In this document: in pieces, positions 46,301 to 57,500 of the stretch
Position numbering within the stretch: position 1 is the first letter of the stretch
How the letters are laid out: each line of letters opens with the position of its first letter
NCBI GenBank assembly: GCA_030141605.1
Contig: JAQGDQ010000901.1
Location: forward strand, 1 to 64,000
DNA: 64,000 nucleotides
Direction: 5' to 3'
From: Tubiluchus corallicola
Lineage: Eukaryota > Priapulida > Priapulimorpha > Priapulimorphida > Tubiluchidae
Program-made: the position numbers and the translations under genes
Notes under the pieces: generated by a model
What the model was told of the DNA's origin: nothing
What the model saw: the letters and a program-made list of their open reading frames with translations, nothing else
The model's database searches: none

Positions 46301-49300
46301 ATGTAGTGTGATAAGAATTAGAAACCAGATTAAATAAAGAAAAATGTGAGCATTAAAATCTGGATATGATTTCCAAGTCTAGCAGGTCAAGATATGAACA
46401 TAGTTCTTTCATGGTGCAATGTAGTTTTGTCACAGCCAAAAAATAAAAGCATTCCTGTTAGATGTGTGCCTGAAGATAATACAAGATAGCTTGGAAAGTC
46501 TGACATGTACAGCAACAGATGCGACTATAATTTCACTGAAGAATACAAAGATACATTTAAAAAGGCAAAAAATCTAATTTCTTAAAAAAGCCCCAGGGCA
46601 GCAATTAAGAAAGTACCATTAATTTTATAGTATACAACATGAATGCAATGTTCTCGCTTCAACTGGCCCAATTGTTTTATACGTTTCAGATGTTACTTTC
46701 ATAAATGAATTATTTTTGACACATATTGGTCATTTGACTCATTTCTACAAAGAAAATGGAAAAGAAATAGTTAAACTAATACACCGTATCTAGTTATTTG
46801 CAATGTAAAGTTGGCAAATGGCAATGCTAGAGCCATACTTCTATCAGACAGTTCGCGTGCAATTTCTTTTCCTATTCCCTGATTGGCTCCAGTAACAATG
46901 ACGGTTTTTCCACCAATGGCAGCACGGCTGTATGTCGGGGAGCCCTTGAAATATACCCTAACAAAATGTAATTGAAAATTAAATTAAAAGTTTCACTGAC
47001 AATATATTTGTTTGAAGCTCTTCTGAGCCACAGTCATAATAGTGAAAAAGGTCAAAATGCCCAAAACAGCATCTTGAAGTTTTTTACTGACAAGATTTTT
47101 GTGGTGAATTTATGATGAGAGTGCATAAAAAAACCACACTTTCATGGGTCATTGTCTACAGAATGTGCAAAACGCATGAGAAAAAATCTGCCAAATGACT
47201 GGAAAGATATCTTTAAAATTACTCTGCCTTGTTATTAATAAGGTTGCCTTGTATGTAAATAGGATAGTGACAGAGCGTAAAACACCTGTAAAAATTAACC
47301 ATAACCATTTTAAAGTTATCTGAATAATTACTTTTGTCATTACGGTTACAGACATGAGTTGTGCAGTATAACATACACAAATCAAGTTGCGTCCTCAACC
47401 AGTTGTCTTATAAAATATATTTTTTGTTCCTTGCTGTAAGCATATCTGGTCAGACCAGTATAAAATACCTTTTTATATTTTGAACTGGTTTTCACATTTA
47501 TTAGGCAGTGTGCAGGTGTAACATGAAACAGAGAAAGAATGAAAACATATCACTTAATAGGAATGCAATTGTAATTCAGGTGAATTAGATGTGACACTTT
47601 AATGTTCAGAAAAAATTGTGCTACGGAACTACGGAAAAATTTTGGGCAGTAACAGAAATGACCATAAGGTAACAGCAATGACTAGTGGAACAGGGTATGT
47701 TCCAGTATATGGAACAGGAATGACACACTATCTAAGCAACAACATTTGTTTTACGAAAGAATATTTTTAATTACTAATTAATTACCAGCTTTCTTTAAGG
47801 TAAAAATATTGGCAAACACTCACTGTTTGACTCTACCATGTGAACTTTAAATTTCAAGTTTTAACATATTTAAAAAAATAGCAGATTTAACCAGAACACA
47901 AACAGCTTAATAGGTCCACTGTCTAAAAACATCACAGGAACTGCATACACCTTAACTGTTTGACTTGAACAGAACAGACAAAACTTTTAAATTCTTTATA
48001 ACAGTCTTTGTCAGGAAATATATAAAAATGATTTAAAATTCGTAACAAAGCAAAAACATTAAGACAAAATGAGTATGTACAAAAAAAAACAATTAAAAAG
48101 GCAAAGAAAACAAAAAATATAATCTATCATTAAAGATTAACCAGTGGCGTCGTGCCATAGGGGCCCGGGCCCCCCTCAATTTTTTAGAAAATGTCAAGGA
48201 GAGAAACATGAGAACTCGACGGCAAACAAATTTATTTCTGACTTTTTGACACACAATAGCGGGCCAGCGCTCCATAAATGCGAACAGTATGAGCGTTTCG
48301 GTACAGTAGCCCAATAATATTTTTTATCATTAAAGTTTGTCGCCGAGTTAAATTATTCTGACTGTTAATACGTGCCTGACCAGATGTGTTTACCTGAGTC
48401 AGGATGACTGAGGATGTAGTTAATTTGTTTGCATGTAATCTATTCAGGAGGCAGGCAGGAACAGTTAACAAAGCAGCTCGTTGAGTAGCATTAGCGTCTT
48501 TGCACAAAAGACTGTTAGTTAACAAAACGGCTCAGTTAGCACTCGAGCTTCGTTCAGCAGTGTGTTATAATGGAGAACAAGTGAAATAATAGAGCAAAAA
48601 CAATGCAAACATTGAAGTCATGTTGAGCTAGCCTAGTACCAGAGAGTCAGTTTGTCCAGCTAGCCTAGTACCAGAGTCGGTTTGGGAGATACAAATTGAT
48701 GAGCCACGGCTGAGCCACCTCTTGATTGGACATTACCGACTCTTTGCTACTCCTTAGCGACTCTTTGCCACGAGTTTGCTGCATAAAAGGGCGTGATTTT
48801 GAGCACATTTCATCATTTTTCTCCTGCTAGGAGAATCTTTGCTAGTTTTCGCTGCGAATTTTAACGTGATTCTATATTTCTTAAACGATGTCAAGGCAGT
48901 CCAAACTGACTTCATTTTTCAAGTCCAACCGTACCATTATATACAGTCGGGCCCCCCTAATTTTTTTTGGTGCACGACGCCCCTGGATTAACTAGAAGGA
49001 AGCAACATATTTACTATTATTTAGACAGCAAAATGTTCTGTGGAGCAAAACTTTCATTTTGATTTAAATCTAAGTTAGAATTTTTTATAATTGAGGCAGA
49101 TTCAAAAACATGTCTCTTTATTGATGTCGCTAGCTGGAAATGTTGTATTTCTTAATAAAAGCTTACTAAATTTCATTTATATAATGTGTTGTTTATAAAA
49201 CAGAACAGAACAGATTTGGCTGGAACAGGAACAACCTAATAGTTAAACTGATGTTTTGAGAGAAATCACAAGCACATTAGCCTTCTTAAAGTTTAAATTG

Positions 49301-50880
49301 TACCTCATTATTGCAGTTACTAATAGAATACTAAAAGAAAATATTATAAACACCTTTTGGCTTCTATAGGTAGACCTATTGGCTAATTTACCCATGCCAT
49401 TGCTTAAGCTGTGAAAAGCAGAAACTTTATGTTGTGCCAGTTTCCTTTTTATAAGCTAGACAGTCTCTCTATTACTGCTATTACTACACAGTACTACTCT
49501 GAAATTTCAAAATATCTTCTTTTGCGTCATTGCTGTTACTTTGTTGTCACTGCTATGAAAGACGATTATAACAGGAGTGAGAATGACTATTAAGCAAAAA
49601 ACCTGCTCACTTAGACTAATCATGCTACTTCATCCTTTCCAGATAATTTGATTCAACACAGTAAATTACTAAAATTAACCATATATGATTATAATCATTT
49701 TATGTTTTGTTTTTTAATAACTAGATATGTAACAGAAATGATCATGAATTAACATAACCAGTAACACTGAATCAAAACTTTTGTCAGGAAACTTAAAAAA
49801 AAGCATTGGAGAGGCCACCATTAAAAAGTTTGTCAGATCACAATAGGTGGTGCTTTCTGCTGGCAAAGATTTACAACAATAGAGTTAGTCAGTGGTACTT
49901 GCCTCAGCTTTTCAATCAAAGTAACAGGAATGACGTTGAACATGGAGACACACACGGAACCAAGCAAAACAGATATTTGCTGGTTCTGAAAGTATTTAGG
50001 AAGAGGATTTTCGCATTTAGTGTGCTGTTTAGAATAAAACACTGCAAATTTGTTTTTAAATGGATGGTTTCTACCAAATCTAACGTAATGAAAAAGTTGA
50101 AACTGGGTACTTGGGGGCATTGGACAAACTTCTCCAGGAACCAATTTTGGTTTCACCAGAGATGTCCAAAATACTTGTCTGTGAACATATACAACTGGAA
50201 TAAGTCTCTCTCTTTGGTGTCTACCAGTCATGAGACAGTATTGTACCTTTGCAAGTGAAGAAAAAGGACTAAGGGACGAAAATTGTACATTCTGTGCAGA
50301 ATGACCCTTATCCAAGTGGCGTGTGGCTCACCTGGATTTAACTCGTACGGGAAGATATACATAGAATTTTAAACGGCGATTTAGTGGGCCATCATTGAGG
50401 AAAACCCTTGACAGTGAGCAAGGCTCCAATATACCACAGACATGTCATTGAGTAAACCTTGCTTTTAGGTGCTGGATTCCAGCTCGCAGTGGGCTGGTCT
50501 ACAAAAAAGCAAAAGTGAACATCTAAACAAAAAAAGAAAAAAATGAATGGAAAAGTCAAAGAAAAGACATTATATAATCAGAACAATCAATGTGAATCTT
50601 AATCACATGCAAAACTTTGTTCGCTTTTTGCTTTAATCATATTGCACATACTGCCTCTAATCTGATAATTTTTGGAGTTAATGAATGAATCGAACTGAAT
50701 TTTTTAAAAAACAATCCCAAGACAGAGGCTTAGTAACGAACTGCAATAAAATTTTTAGTAAATTACTGAAAGACACAGGCGTAACAAAACAATTTACTTT
50801 ACGAAAACTATGATTCCACAAAAAATGGCCACTTTCCACAGAAGAGTAGGCACTTCACCAAAACCCGGAGGTGCATCCAT
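40309..50880 (-). CDS. retinol-dehydrogenase-like SDR (RDH13-like), gene B
   Basis: Seven exons on the minus strand: 50798-50880 (ATG), 46839-46957, 45640-45795, 45037-45144, 42763-42972, 42304-42511, 40309-40414; 329 residues, phases 2,1,1,1,1,2. Exon 1 encodes a signal-anchor (LLWKVAIFCGIIVFVK). Cofactor and catalytic motifs are TGANQGIG, NNAG and AYTQSK; HPG and SGKYF are kept. As in gene A, the catalytic Ser position is Cys (VNVSCRAH). Intron 3 begins with GC (AAAG|GCAAGT), a known minor donor type. Five intron positions and phases match gene A; gene A has one more intron in the region coded here by exon 6. This places the two as paralogs from a local inverted duplication. Introns carry a mariner copy, a LINE fragment and a deleted hAT element. 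Expected role: membrane-bound NADPH-dependent aldehyde/retinal reduction; not proven. Confidence 0.9.
40884..42064 (-). mobile_element. mariner-type DNA transposon, defective
   Basis: Ends match as inverted repeats: left AAGGGTGTCCACTGTGCACA, right (other strand) CAGGGTGTTCACAAAGTC, followed on both sides by AAGTC(C/T)TTA(G/A)ACAATT. TA lies at each edge (40882-40883 and 42065-42066). The left end has about 5 extra bases. The element sits in the last intron of SDR gene B. The transposase is on the minus strand: an intact N-terminal part (41878 to 41543, ATG) with a helix-turn-helix look (QSIRNWHRQFLETG, LRSGRPRTSDE). Later a catalytic block, FSDDATFHVTGKINRHN, lies near 41170-41240 in another frame with stops. 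It cannot make an active protein. Confidence 0.85.
41281..41690. repeat. 205-bp tandem duplication inside the mariner copy
   Basis: 41281-41485 and 41486-41690 both start CACATTCCTTTC and end near CTTCATCAGATGTT, differing at only a few sites. The duplication repeats the middle of the transposase region and by itself destroys the frame. Confidence 0.9.
43140..44460 (+). mobile_element. CR1/L2-like LINE fragment with internal deletion
   Basis: The plus strand reads pieces of a reverse transcriptase: KLKRGKSDGTIGLDSNHI (fingers), CFSKAFDRVNILTLFKK and NGVKQGSLLSGVLSAMYVND (palm and turn). Directly after this, at about 44095, the frame jumps to the C-terminal part (LYRKINKSAISLLRTIY), so the catalytic YADD block is deleted. 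No endonuclease part is present upstream. It lies in intron 4 of SDR gene B, against the gene's direction. Confidence 0.75.
48142..48985 (+). mobile_element. non-autonomous hAT element, 844 bp
   Basis: Terminal inverted repeats: left CAGTGGCGTCGTGC, right (other strand) CAGGGGCGTCGTGC, each followed by a G/C-rich GGGCCC block. Flanks share gattaac (48135-48141 and 48986-48992), about the 8-bp duplication of hAT elements. At 48888 an ATG opens MSRQSKLTSFFKSN, a typical hAT transposase start, but after about 20 codons the sequence runs into the right terminal repeat; the rest of the gene is deleted. A 33-bp tandem repeat with CTAGCCTAGTACCAGAG lies near 48626-48690. It lies in intron 1 of SDR gene B. 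Confidence 0.8.
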
Positions 50881-51115
50881 GCTATGTAATATCCTGCAAC
50901 ACCAGAAAATGTGTTTTTTGAACTTGACAATACACAGGGACAATTGCTGAATTTCTAAACTTAAGAAAGACAATCAACGTAACGACCACGATCGCAACAC
51001 AACTGTTACAGCTCGGCGTGAGCACGCGACTTGTTGGTGTAGGGCGCCGAGTAAGCCCGAGTACACTTCCCGCAAAACGCATGTGTTAAATTTGCGGAAA
51101 AGCAGTGTCGTATAT

Positions 51116-51138
51116 GGGCAGCCCAAGTAGGACACTAG
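51116..51138. repeat. outer inverted-repeat block, left copy
   Basis: GGCAGCCCAAGTAGGACACT recurs on the opposite strand at 54239-54262 with a few changes. A nearby GGCGCCGAGTAA is also mirrored (51039-51051 and about 54329-54342). It lies about 240 bp upstream of the start of SDR gene B. Confidence 0.5.
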
Positions 51139-51312
51139 CGATTTCTGTCGAGAATCGAGATTTATGAGATACTAAAACATAAAAGTAAATTTGTTTTAGA
51201 AAAAACGTAACTTTATAGTAATGATGGACAGTCCTTGACAATTTACAAATGTATTTTTTACAGCAATATCATCATTATTATTAGCTCCATTAATATCATC
51301 TATACTCTTACT

Positions 51313-53026
51313 AGCAAAGGCCCCGCAAAAGATTTTGCGTAAAAAACCACGTGTAATCAATAATACGCGAATATCCTACCTAGTCCTCATGTATAACGCA
51401 AAGCCCGTAAAATCATGCCTACTGTTTGTTTAACTAACGCAAAGCCTGTAGCTTTTACTGAATTAAAGCTATAAGATTATAGACAGAGTACAATGGATGA
51501 CGTCACAACAATGGCTTTGCGTCAGCAGTTTTCTAAGCGAAAATTGCCGAAAATAGAACTGGTAATTAACTCGCCAGTACTCCTCTCGGTGGACGTGTCC
51601 CAACATATAACCCACATCATCGTGTAGCCCTGTTTTTTCTCTTTCTGATGAGCCGTATATCTCCTTCCGAGAGTCCCACCAGGCGCCACTAGAACGTTTT
51701 TTCCGCATGCTGTTTGATCAGAATTTCGAAAAAATTGCGAGTTGGGTCCGGGAAAACGCCCGTTGCGGGGCGCCGTGGTCCTCTCGCGAATTCTAAATAG
51801 GCCTATGACACCCAACGCTGAACGGGCTATCTACTCACACCCAGCACCACCTTTGGGCCATTCCCGTTCTCTACATCTCAGCCGTATAACTTTTGCAAAA
51901 AACGGCCGAAAAATGGCCATTTTTGGAGGTTTTTCGCCGCCCGTTCCTCCCGGTGGGCCCGATTCGAAAAATAAACCACCAATGAGACGACACTAGATCG
52001 AGACCTTTCGTTTGATGTATAGATCGCCGCAAATGGTGCCGTCGTCCGGGCTGTAGCCTCGAATCTTATATATATATATATTAAGATACCAAGAATATTA
52101 ATATAAGAGTATCTATATATTAATTCTTGGTATATAAATAAATATATATACCAAGAATATTAATATCTATATTATTAAGAGTATAGATATTAATATTCTT
52201 GGTATATATATTTATTTATCTATACTCTTATATTAATATTCTTGGTATATATATATATATTTATTTATATATAAGATTCGAGGCTACAGCTTCGACGAGG
52301 GCACCATTTGCGGCGATCTATATATCAAACGAAAGGTCTCGATCTAGTGTCGTCTCATTGGGGGTTTATTTTTGGAATGGGGCCCACCGCGAGGAACGGG
52401 GGGCGAAAAACCTCCAAAAATGGCCATTTTTTGGCCGTTTTTTGCAAAAGTTATACGGCTGAGATGTAGAGACCGGGAATGGGCCGAGGGTGGTGCTGGG
52501 TATGGATAGATAGCCCGTTCAGCAATGGGTGTCATAGGCATATTTAGAATTCGCGAGAGGGCCACGGCGCCCCGCAACGGGCGTTTTCCCGGACCCAACT
52601 CGCGATTTTTTCGAAATTTTGACCAAACAGCATGCGGGAAAAACGTTCTAGCGTCGCCCGGTGGGACTCTCGGAAGGAGATATGGGGCTCTTTACAAAGA
52701 GGAAGAACGGGGCTACACGATGATGTAGGTTATATTTTAGGGCAGGTCCACCGAGAGGAGTATCAACGAGTTAATTAGGAGTTCTATTTTCGGCAATTTT
52801 CACTTAGAAAACTGTTGACGCAAAGGCATTGTTCTGACGTCATCCATTGTACTCTGCTGTAATCTTATAACTTTAATTCAGCAAAAAGCTACAGGCTTTG
52901 CGTTAGTTAAACAAACAGTAGGCACGATGTTACGGGCTTTGTGTTATAAATGTGGACTAGGTAGGATGTTCGCGTATTATTGATTACACGTGGTTTTTTA
53001 CGCAAAATCTTTTGCGGGGCCTTTGC
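51313..53026. repeat. 1.7-kb imperfect palindrome
   Basis: The left arm (51313 to about 52070) and right arm (about 52272 to 53026) are reverse complements of roughly 750 bp, with about nine in ten positions matching in the parts I compared. The last 27 bases are identical. Shared landmarks: ACGTGGTTTTTTACGCAAAA near the ends, ATGGATGACGTCA, GGGTCCGGGAAAACGCCCG, and GACCTTTCGTTTGAT near the centre. The arms are much richer in GC than the surroundings. Short frames occur on both arms but show no protein-like conservation. Confidence 0.9.
52066..52280. repeat. AT-rich centre with nested small palindromes
   Basis: About 215 bp made mostly of A and T. The motif ACCAAGAATATTAATAT occurs repeatedly on alternating strands, separated by TA runs and ACTCTTA blocks, so several hairpins can form within the tip of the large palindrome. 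Confidence 0.8.
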
Positions 53027-53109
53027 TATTTATTATATTATAGCACATAGTTTCAACTTTGTGAAAAATGTTTGGAATGGTTTTGTTGTAATGCTGTGCT
53101 GTTGGTGCT

Positions 53110-53831
53110 TGTGCTATAGGTGTCGTCATCATTGCCACCACCATCATCATCATCATCAACATCATGATCACCACGTGAGGTGGTGGATTTGATGTGGTGT
53201 GCTTTGTGTGTTGTGCTATGGATGGTGTGGTGGGGGTGATAGGGTGTGTGGGGTGTGGTGTGGGTAGTGTGGTATGGAGTGGGTGGCGTGGTGTGTGGGT
53301 GGGTGTTGTGGTGCAGTGTGGTGTTATGGTGTGGTGCAGTGCGGTGTGATGTGGTGGAGTATTATGGTGTGGGTGGTGTGGTGGTATTGTGTGGTGCAGT
53401 GTGGTGCGATGAGGTGGAGTGGTATGGTGTGGTGTGATGTGGTGGAGTCGTATGGTGTGGGTGGGTGGTGTGGTGTGTGGGTGGTGCGGTGTGCTGCAGT
53501 GGTATGGTGTGGTGCGGTGTGATGTGGTGGAGTGGTATGGTGTAGGTGGTGTGGTGTGTAGGTGGGTGGGTGGTGTGGTGCAGTGTGGTGTTATGGTGTG
53601 GTGCTGTGCGGTGTGATGTGGTGGAGTATTATGGTGTGGGTGGTGTGGTATGGTGTGTGGGTGGTGCAGTGTGGTGTGATGTGGTGGAGTGGTATGGTGT
53701 GGGTGGTGTGGTGTGTAGGTGGTATGGTGTGGTGGTATTGTGTGGTGCGATGAGGTGGAGTGGTATGGTGTGGTGCAGTGTGGTGTGATGAGGTGGAGTG
53801 GTGTGGTGTGGGTGGTGTGTTGATTTGTGCA
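53110..53831. repeat. GTGGT-type minisatellite with higher-order period
   Basis: About 700 bp built of GTGGT, GTGTG and GTATG variants, G and T on the plus strand. A longer unit repeats: the block starting CAGTGTGGTGTTATGGTG occurs at 53314 and 53581, period 267. The start has CAC/CAT triplets. Open frames on both strands here are products of the low complexity. Confidence 0.9.
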
Positions 53832-54238
53832 CAAAATTCTTTTTGCGGGGTTTGGCTAGTCATAACATTAAACTAAGTATCTAATGCTTTAAAGAGAGAA
53901 CTATGTAGGGTTAATAAATCGCTTATTTGTCCGAAAACGAAAACAATTATTTGTTCAAGAGGGAATGAATAGGATCACCTGGCTGTGAAGCAAAACAAAA
54001 TAAAAAATGATATACCTTAAACAAATGATGGAATCGCCTAAAAAGTGCGCTTATTTCACTTCAAAGAAGTTTAATATTGGCAAATATTAATTCTTCTAGC
54101 ACAGAATAAAATTCTTTTATTTTCTCTGATGTATAATAAATGATTCAACGTATAATGACTTTTTCAAGTATTATTATTCCATAAACAAGGACGACGGACG
54201 GTGACAGTAGGCTTAACGACTCAATTTGCGATCTGTTT

Positions 54239-54330
54239 CTAGTGTCCTACTTAGGCAGCCCATGTACGAAGCTTCCTACTTGGGCTAGCCCACGTACGCC
54301 AATTGTCCTACTTCGGCTAGTAGATTACTC
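54239..54330. repeat. three short tandem units, outer inverted-repeat right copy
   Basis: CCTACTT(A/G/C)GGC recurs at 54246, 54275 and 54307, units of about 30 bp containing AGCCCA(T/C)GTACG. The first unit is the inverted partner of 51116-51138. It lies about 180 bp before the kinase start codon. Confidence 0.65.
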
Positions 54331-54508
54331 GGCGCCCAACAGTTGGGTCGGTCTATGGACTGTACTTAATATCGCAAAATACCGCGAGTTTTATAATGGC
54401 GTCCACCAGGAAGTAGTATTAAGTGTCCGGCGTATGAAAGCGTAGTTTTGTTGCAGTTGTATTGATTTAACTTCATAATTAAACCACGCCTTCGTGATAG
54501 AGAGAAAA

Positions 54509-57500
54509 ATGGATAAAGTTACACATTTCTTTAAACCTCGGACATCGAGTGACGTCTTATCAAAAAAGACGGGACAAGCCGCTGCAAATTTTCTCAAATC
54601 GTTATCAGCCAGTCACAATGCACACAAGACATTTAGTCAATTGCTTAAGAAATCTAAACTCTCTCTCGAGGAAGTGGTAAAAGTTGATTACTATCGGGAA
54701 AATGATTATTATGATACACATGCTTGTTACTTCAGCATGGTGGATCGGCCAGCAGCTGAGGAAATATTACAACGAAACGGAAATAGTATGTGCACAGTGT
54801 AATAATTTACTTGAAACTTAATTTTTCTTAATTATTTTCCTGGCCTGTTGGTTGTCGTGAGAAATAAAGACTTGTGGACCTTCAGGAGTTGCCCAGTTTC
54901 AGAAATTGAGAATTCATTCCATTCTTAGAAGATAAAATAAATAAATAAACAAAAACAAAATCAGTAAGCTCAAAATTATAATTAGTTATTTAATTAATTA
55001 TTATGGCTCAGTCTAGGTTTCAATGTAATTAAATACCAACCTCATTAGGTGACACTGTAGCACAAGCCATCCATATTTGGAAATGTGGAATTGGTTGGTT
55101 AGCTATTTGGATTTATTTCAAGACATGATTGAATTGACTGTCATGATCACAGCAGTCTGTGTAGTGACTGTAATTTGGTGGTCTTGGTAGGGGACTTGCG
55201 ATCTAAAGATCACAGGCTCAAATCTAGAGTCATTCTGACTTCTTGCTAGTCTGGATTCATTCCATCACTAACCAATAACTTTGAAATTAAGCTTATACAC
55301 AATATAATTATTATTTCAAATATGTTTGTGTTAAATAAACTGTAATAAGGCTTCTGAATACAGTACCTGTATATCAAGTATATACAACAGTACTTTCAAC
55401 AGGTTTCTAACTGACAAAATTTTCTTTCTGTCTGAAACTCAATGAAAGCAAGTATTGGGGTTTTTGAAGTGGCTTTCTGTTGTTTTGGTGCTTGTCACTT
55501 GTTGACTATGTCAACCAGTGTACTACTAAGTATTTTTAATCAGTCATGTGCTTACAAAATGAAATCATGGCCATGCAAGTTACTCTATGCTCAGTAGCAA
55601 ACATATTTAGTTTATCAGGTAAATAAGTGGGCATGCAAGAAGTAAACTGTCCTTTTCAGAAGTGAGAGACTCGACCCTTTTTTGGCTACTCTTTTGGATG
55701 TTCTTAGGGATGACCTTTTAAAAAATAGAGCTAGGGATCTGTGAATTTGCAATGAATCCTCCAGACACTTCGTGCGAATATATTACAGCAAATTGTGCGT
55801 CAAATGACAGAGTGGAATTTATGATCGGCTGTTTTGAATTCAAGATGGCGTTAATAATATTGTTTTTGGAAAAAGTCTAAGGCTCTGCTAATTTGCAATG
55901 GATTATCATGAAGGTTTATAGAAATATACTAGGGCAGATTCCACACTGATTGATGGAGTCGGATTTTCGATCTGCCATTAGAATTTGCAGTGGATTATCA
56001 TGAAAGTTTATAGAAATATACTAGAGCAAATTCCACACTGATTGATGGAGTCAGATCCTTGACATGCCATTTGCATTCAAAAAAGCAGCAAAAAACATCA
56101 TTTTTGAGAAAAAAGTTAGACTGTGCCAGTTTAGTTTGCAACAGATCTTCATGAAACTTTATAGAAATGTACTAAAGCTAATTCTGCATCGATTGACAAA
56201 ATCAGATTTTCGATTTTGAAATCAAAAAATATCATTTTTGGAGAAAGCTGTGCCAATTCACGATGGATTGTCATGAAACTTTCGAAGAATATACGAGAAC
56301 AAATTCTACATTGACTAACAGAGTCATATGTCTGATCTGCCTCTTGAGATGGCAGCAACAACATGATTTTGGAGAAAAGCCCACTTATTTGAAATGTATC
56401 GTCATGAAAACCTACAGAAATATACTTGAATGAATTCTGCATCGAGTGACAAACTATAATTTTCGATTTGTCATCTTAAATTCAAGATAGTATCATTAAC
56501 GTTATTTCTGATGCACGATCTTTAGTTCGTCGAGTTCCATGACCAATAATTCGAAGCGAACTTGTTTATTAACCTATAGTAATTTATCACTGAAGACCTC
56601 TTCAGGGGCCTACCATCAGTTATGATTGGCAAAAAAAGCTTTCCAGCCCAAATTTTGACTTGTTGAAACTTGTACTAGTACTTTTAGTAATTGATTAATA
56701 CAAAAAATGTCTTCTATTCTAAAATAGGTTTGTATTTTTTAGGTGAAGGATTGTTTCTTATCCGTGACAGTGCTAAAGTCGGCGATTTTGTGCTTTCCAT
56801 GATTTCTGAAAGAAGACCCGTGCATTTCCATATTGAGCAACATAATAATAGTGTTTCACAGTACTCTATAGACAGCGGTGATTGCTTTGATGGTTTGGAC
56901 AGACTGGTAACTCATTACGTAAATTCACCGGATGGCCTGCCAACAAGACTGACGTTGTTCTGTAAAATGGGAATGCCCTTGCCATATCATGCGATAAAAT
57001 ATGGCCGCACAAATGTACTTCACCATGTCGTTAAAGAAGGTAGCATCAAATTAACACGTATGGTGCTAGAGTCAGATAGATATGAAAACCTTAATGCAAA
57101 AAATGCTGATGGCTCTACGGCACTGCACATTGCGGCTTTTAATGGATTTGATCAAATTTGTGAAATTCTTGCTAATGGAGGAGCAGATGTCAATGCCAAA
57201 GATGCATCAGGATACACGCCCCTACACAGTGCATGTGTGGGAAATAAACCAAGTACAATTAGTCTTCTAGTGACTAAATACAAAGCAGATCTTCAAGAAC
57301 CTTGTAGTATCAATGGAATGGTTCCCCTTCATGTTGCAGCAAATTACGGCCATGAACAGTGTGTGGAAAAACTTCTTGCGCTAAAGTCACCCCTTCGTCC
57401 GCGTACAGACTGTGGAAAAATACCACTGGACTTGGCAGAAAAAGGAAGGCATCAAGCATGCATTGATTTGTTATCACGATATAAGTCACCTGCCCCACAA

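Larger units (their letters stand above)
51309..53860. mobile_element. foldback-like element: palindrome plus GT-rich minisatellite
   Basis: The left end ACTAGCAAAGGCCCCGCAAA is matched on the other strand at 53831-53860 (ACTAGCCAAACCCCGCAAAA). Between them lie a 1.7-kb palindrome (51313-53026) and a minisatellite (about 53110-53831). No transposase-like frame is visible and no clean target duplication was found. That this is one mobile unit is inferred from the matching ends; alternatively a minisatellite may have grown next to an older palindrome. Confidence 0.5.

Noticed and set aside
49806-50315. Overlapping 150- and 160-codon frames on opposite strands
   Set aside because: No start context, motif or splice-site support, and both lie in intron 1 of SDR gene B. 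Chance or repeat-derived.
51522-52728. Mirror-image frames of 80-97 codons in the palindrome arms
   Set aside because: Frames occur because both arms are GC-richer. Stops fall at different places in the two arms and no domain is visible.
52998-53834. 278-codon minus-strand frame rich in His, Thr and Pro, and several plus-strand Val/Trp/Gly frames
   Set aside because: They are translations of the GT-rich minisatellite; long frames on both strands follow from the low base complexity.
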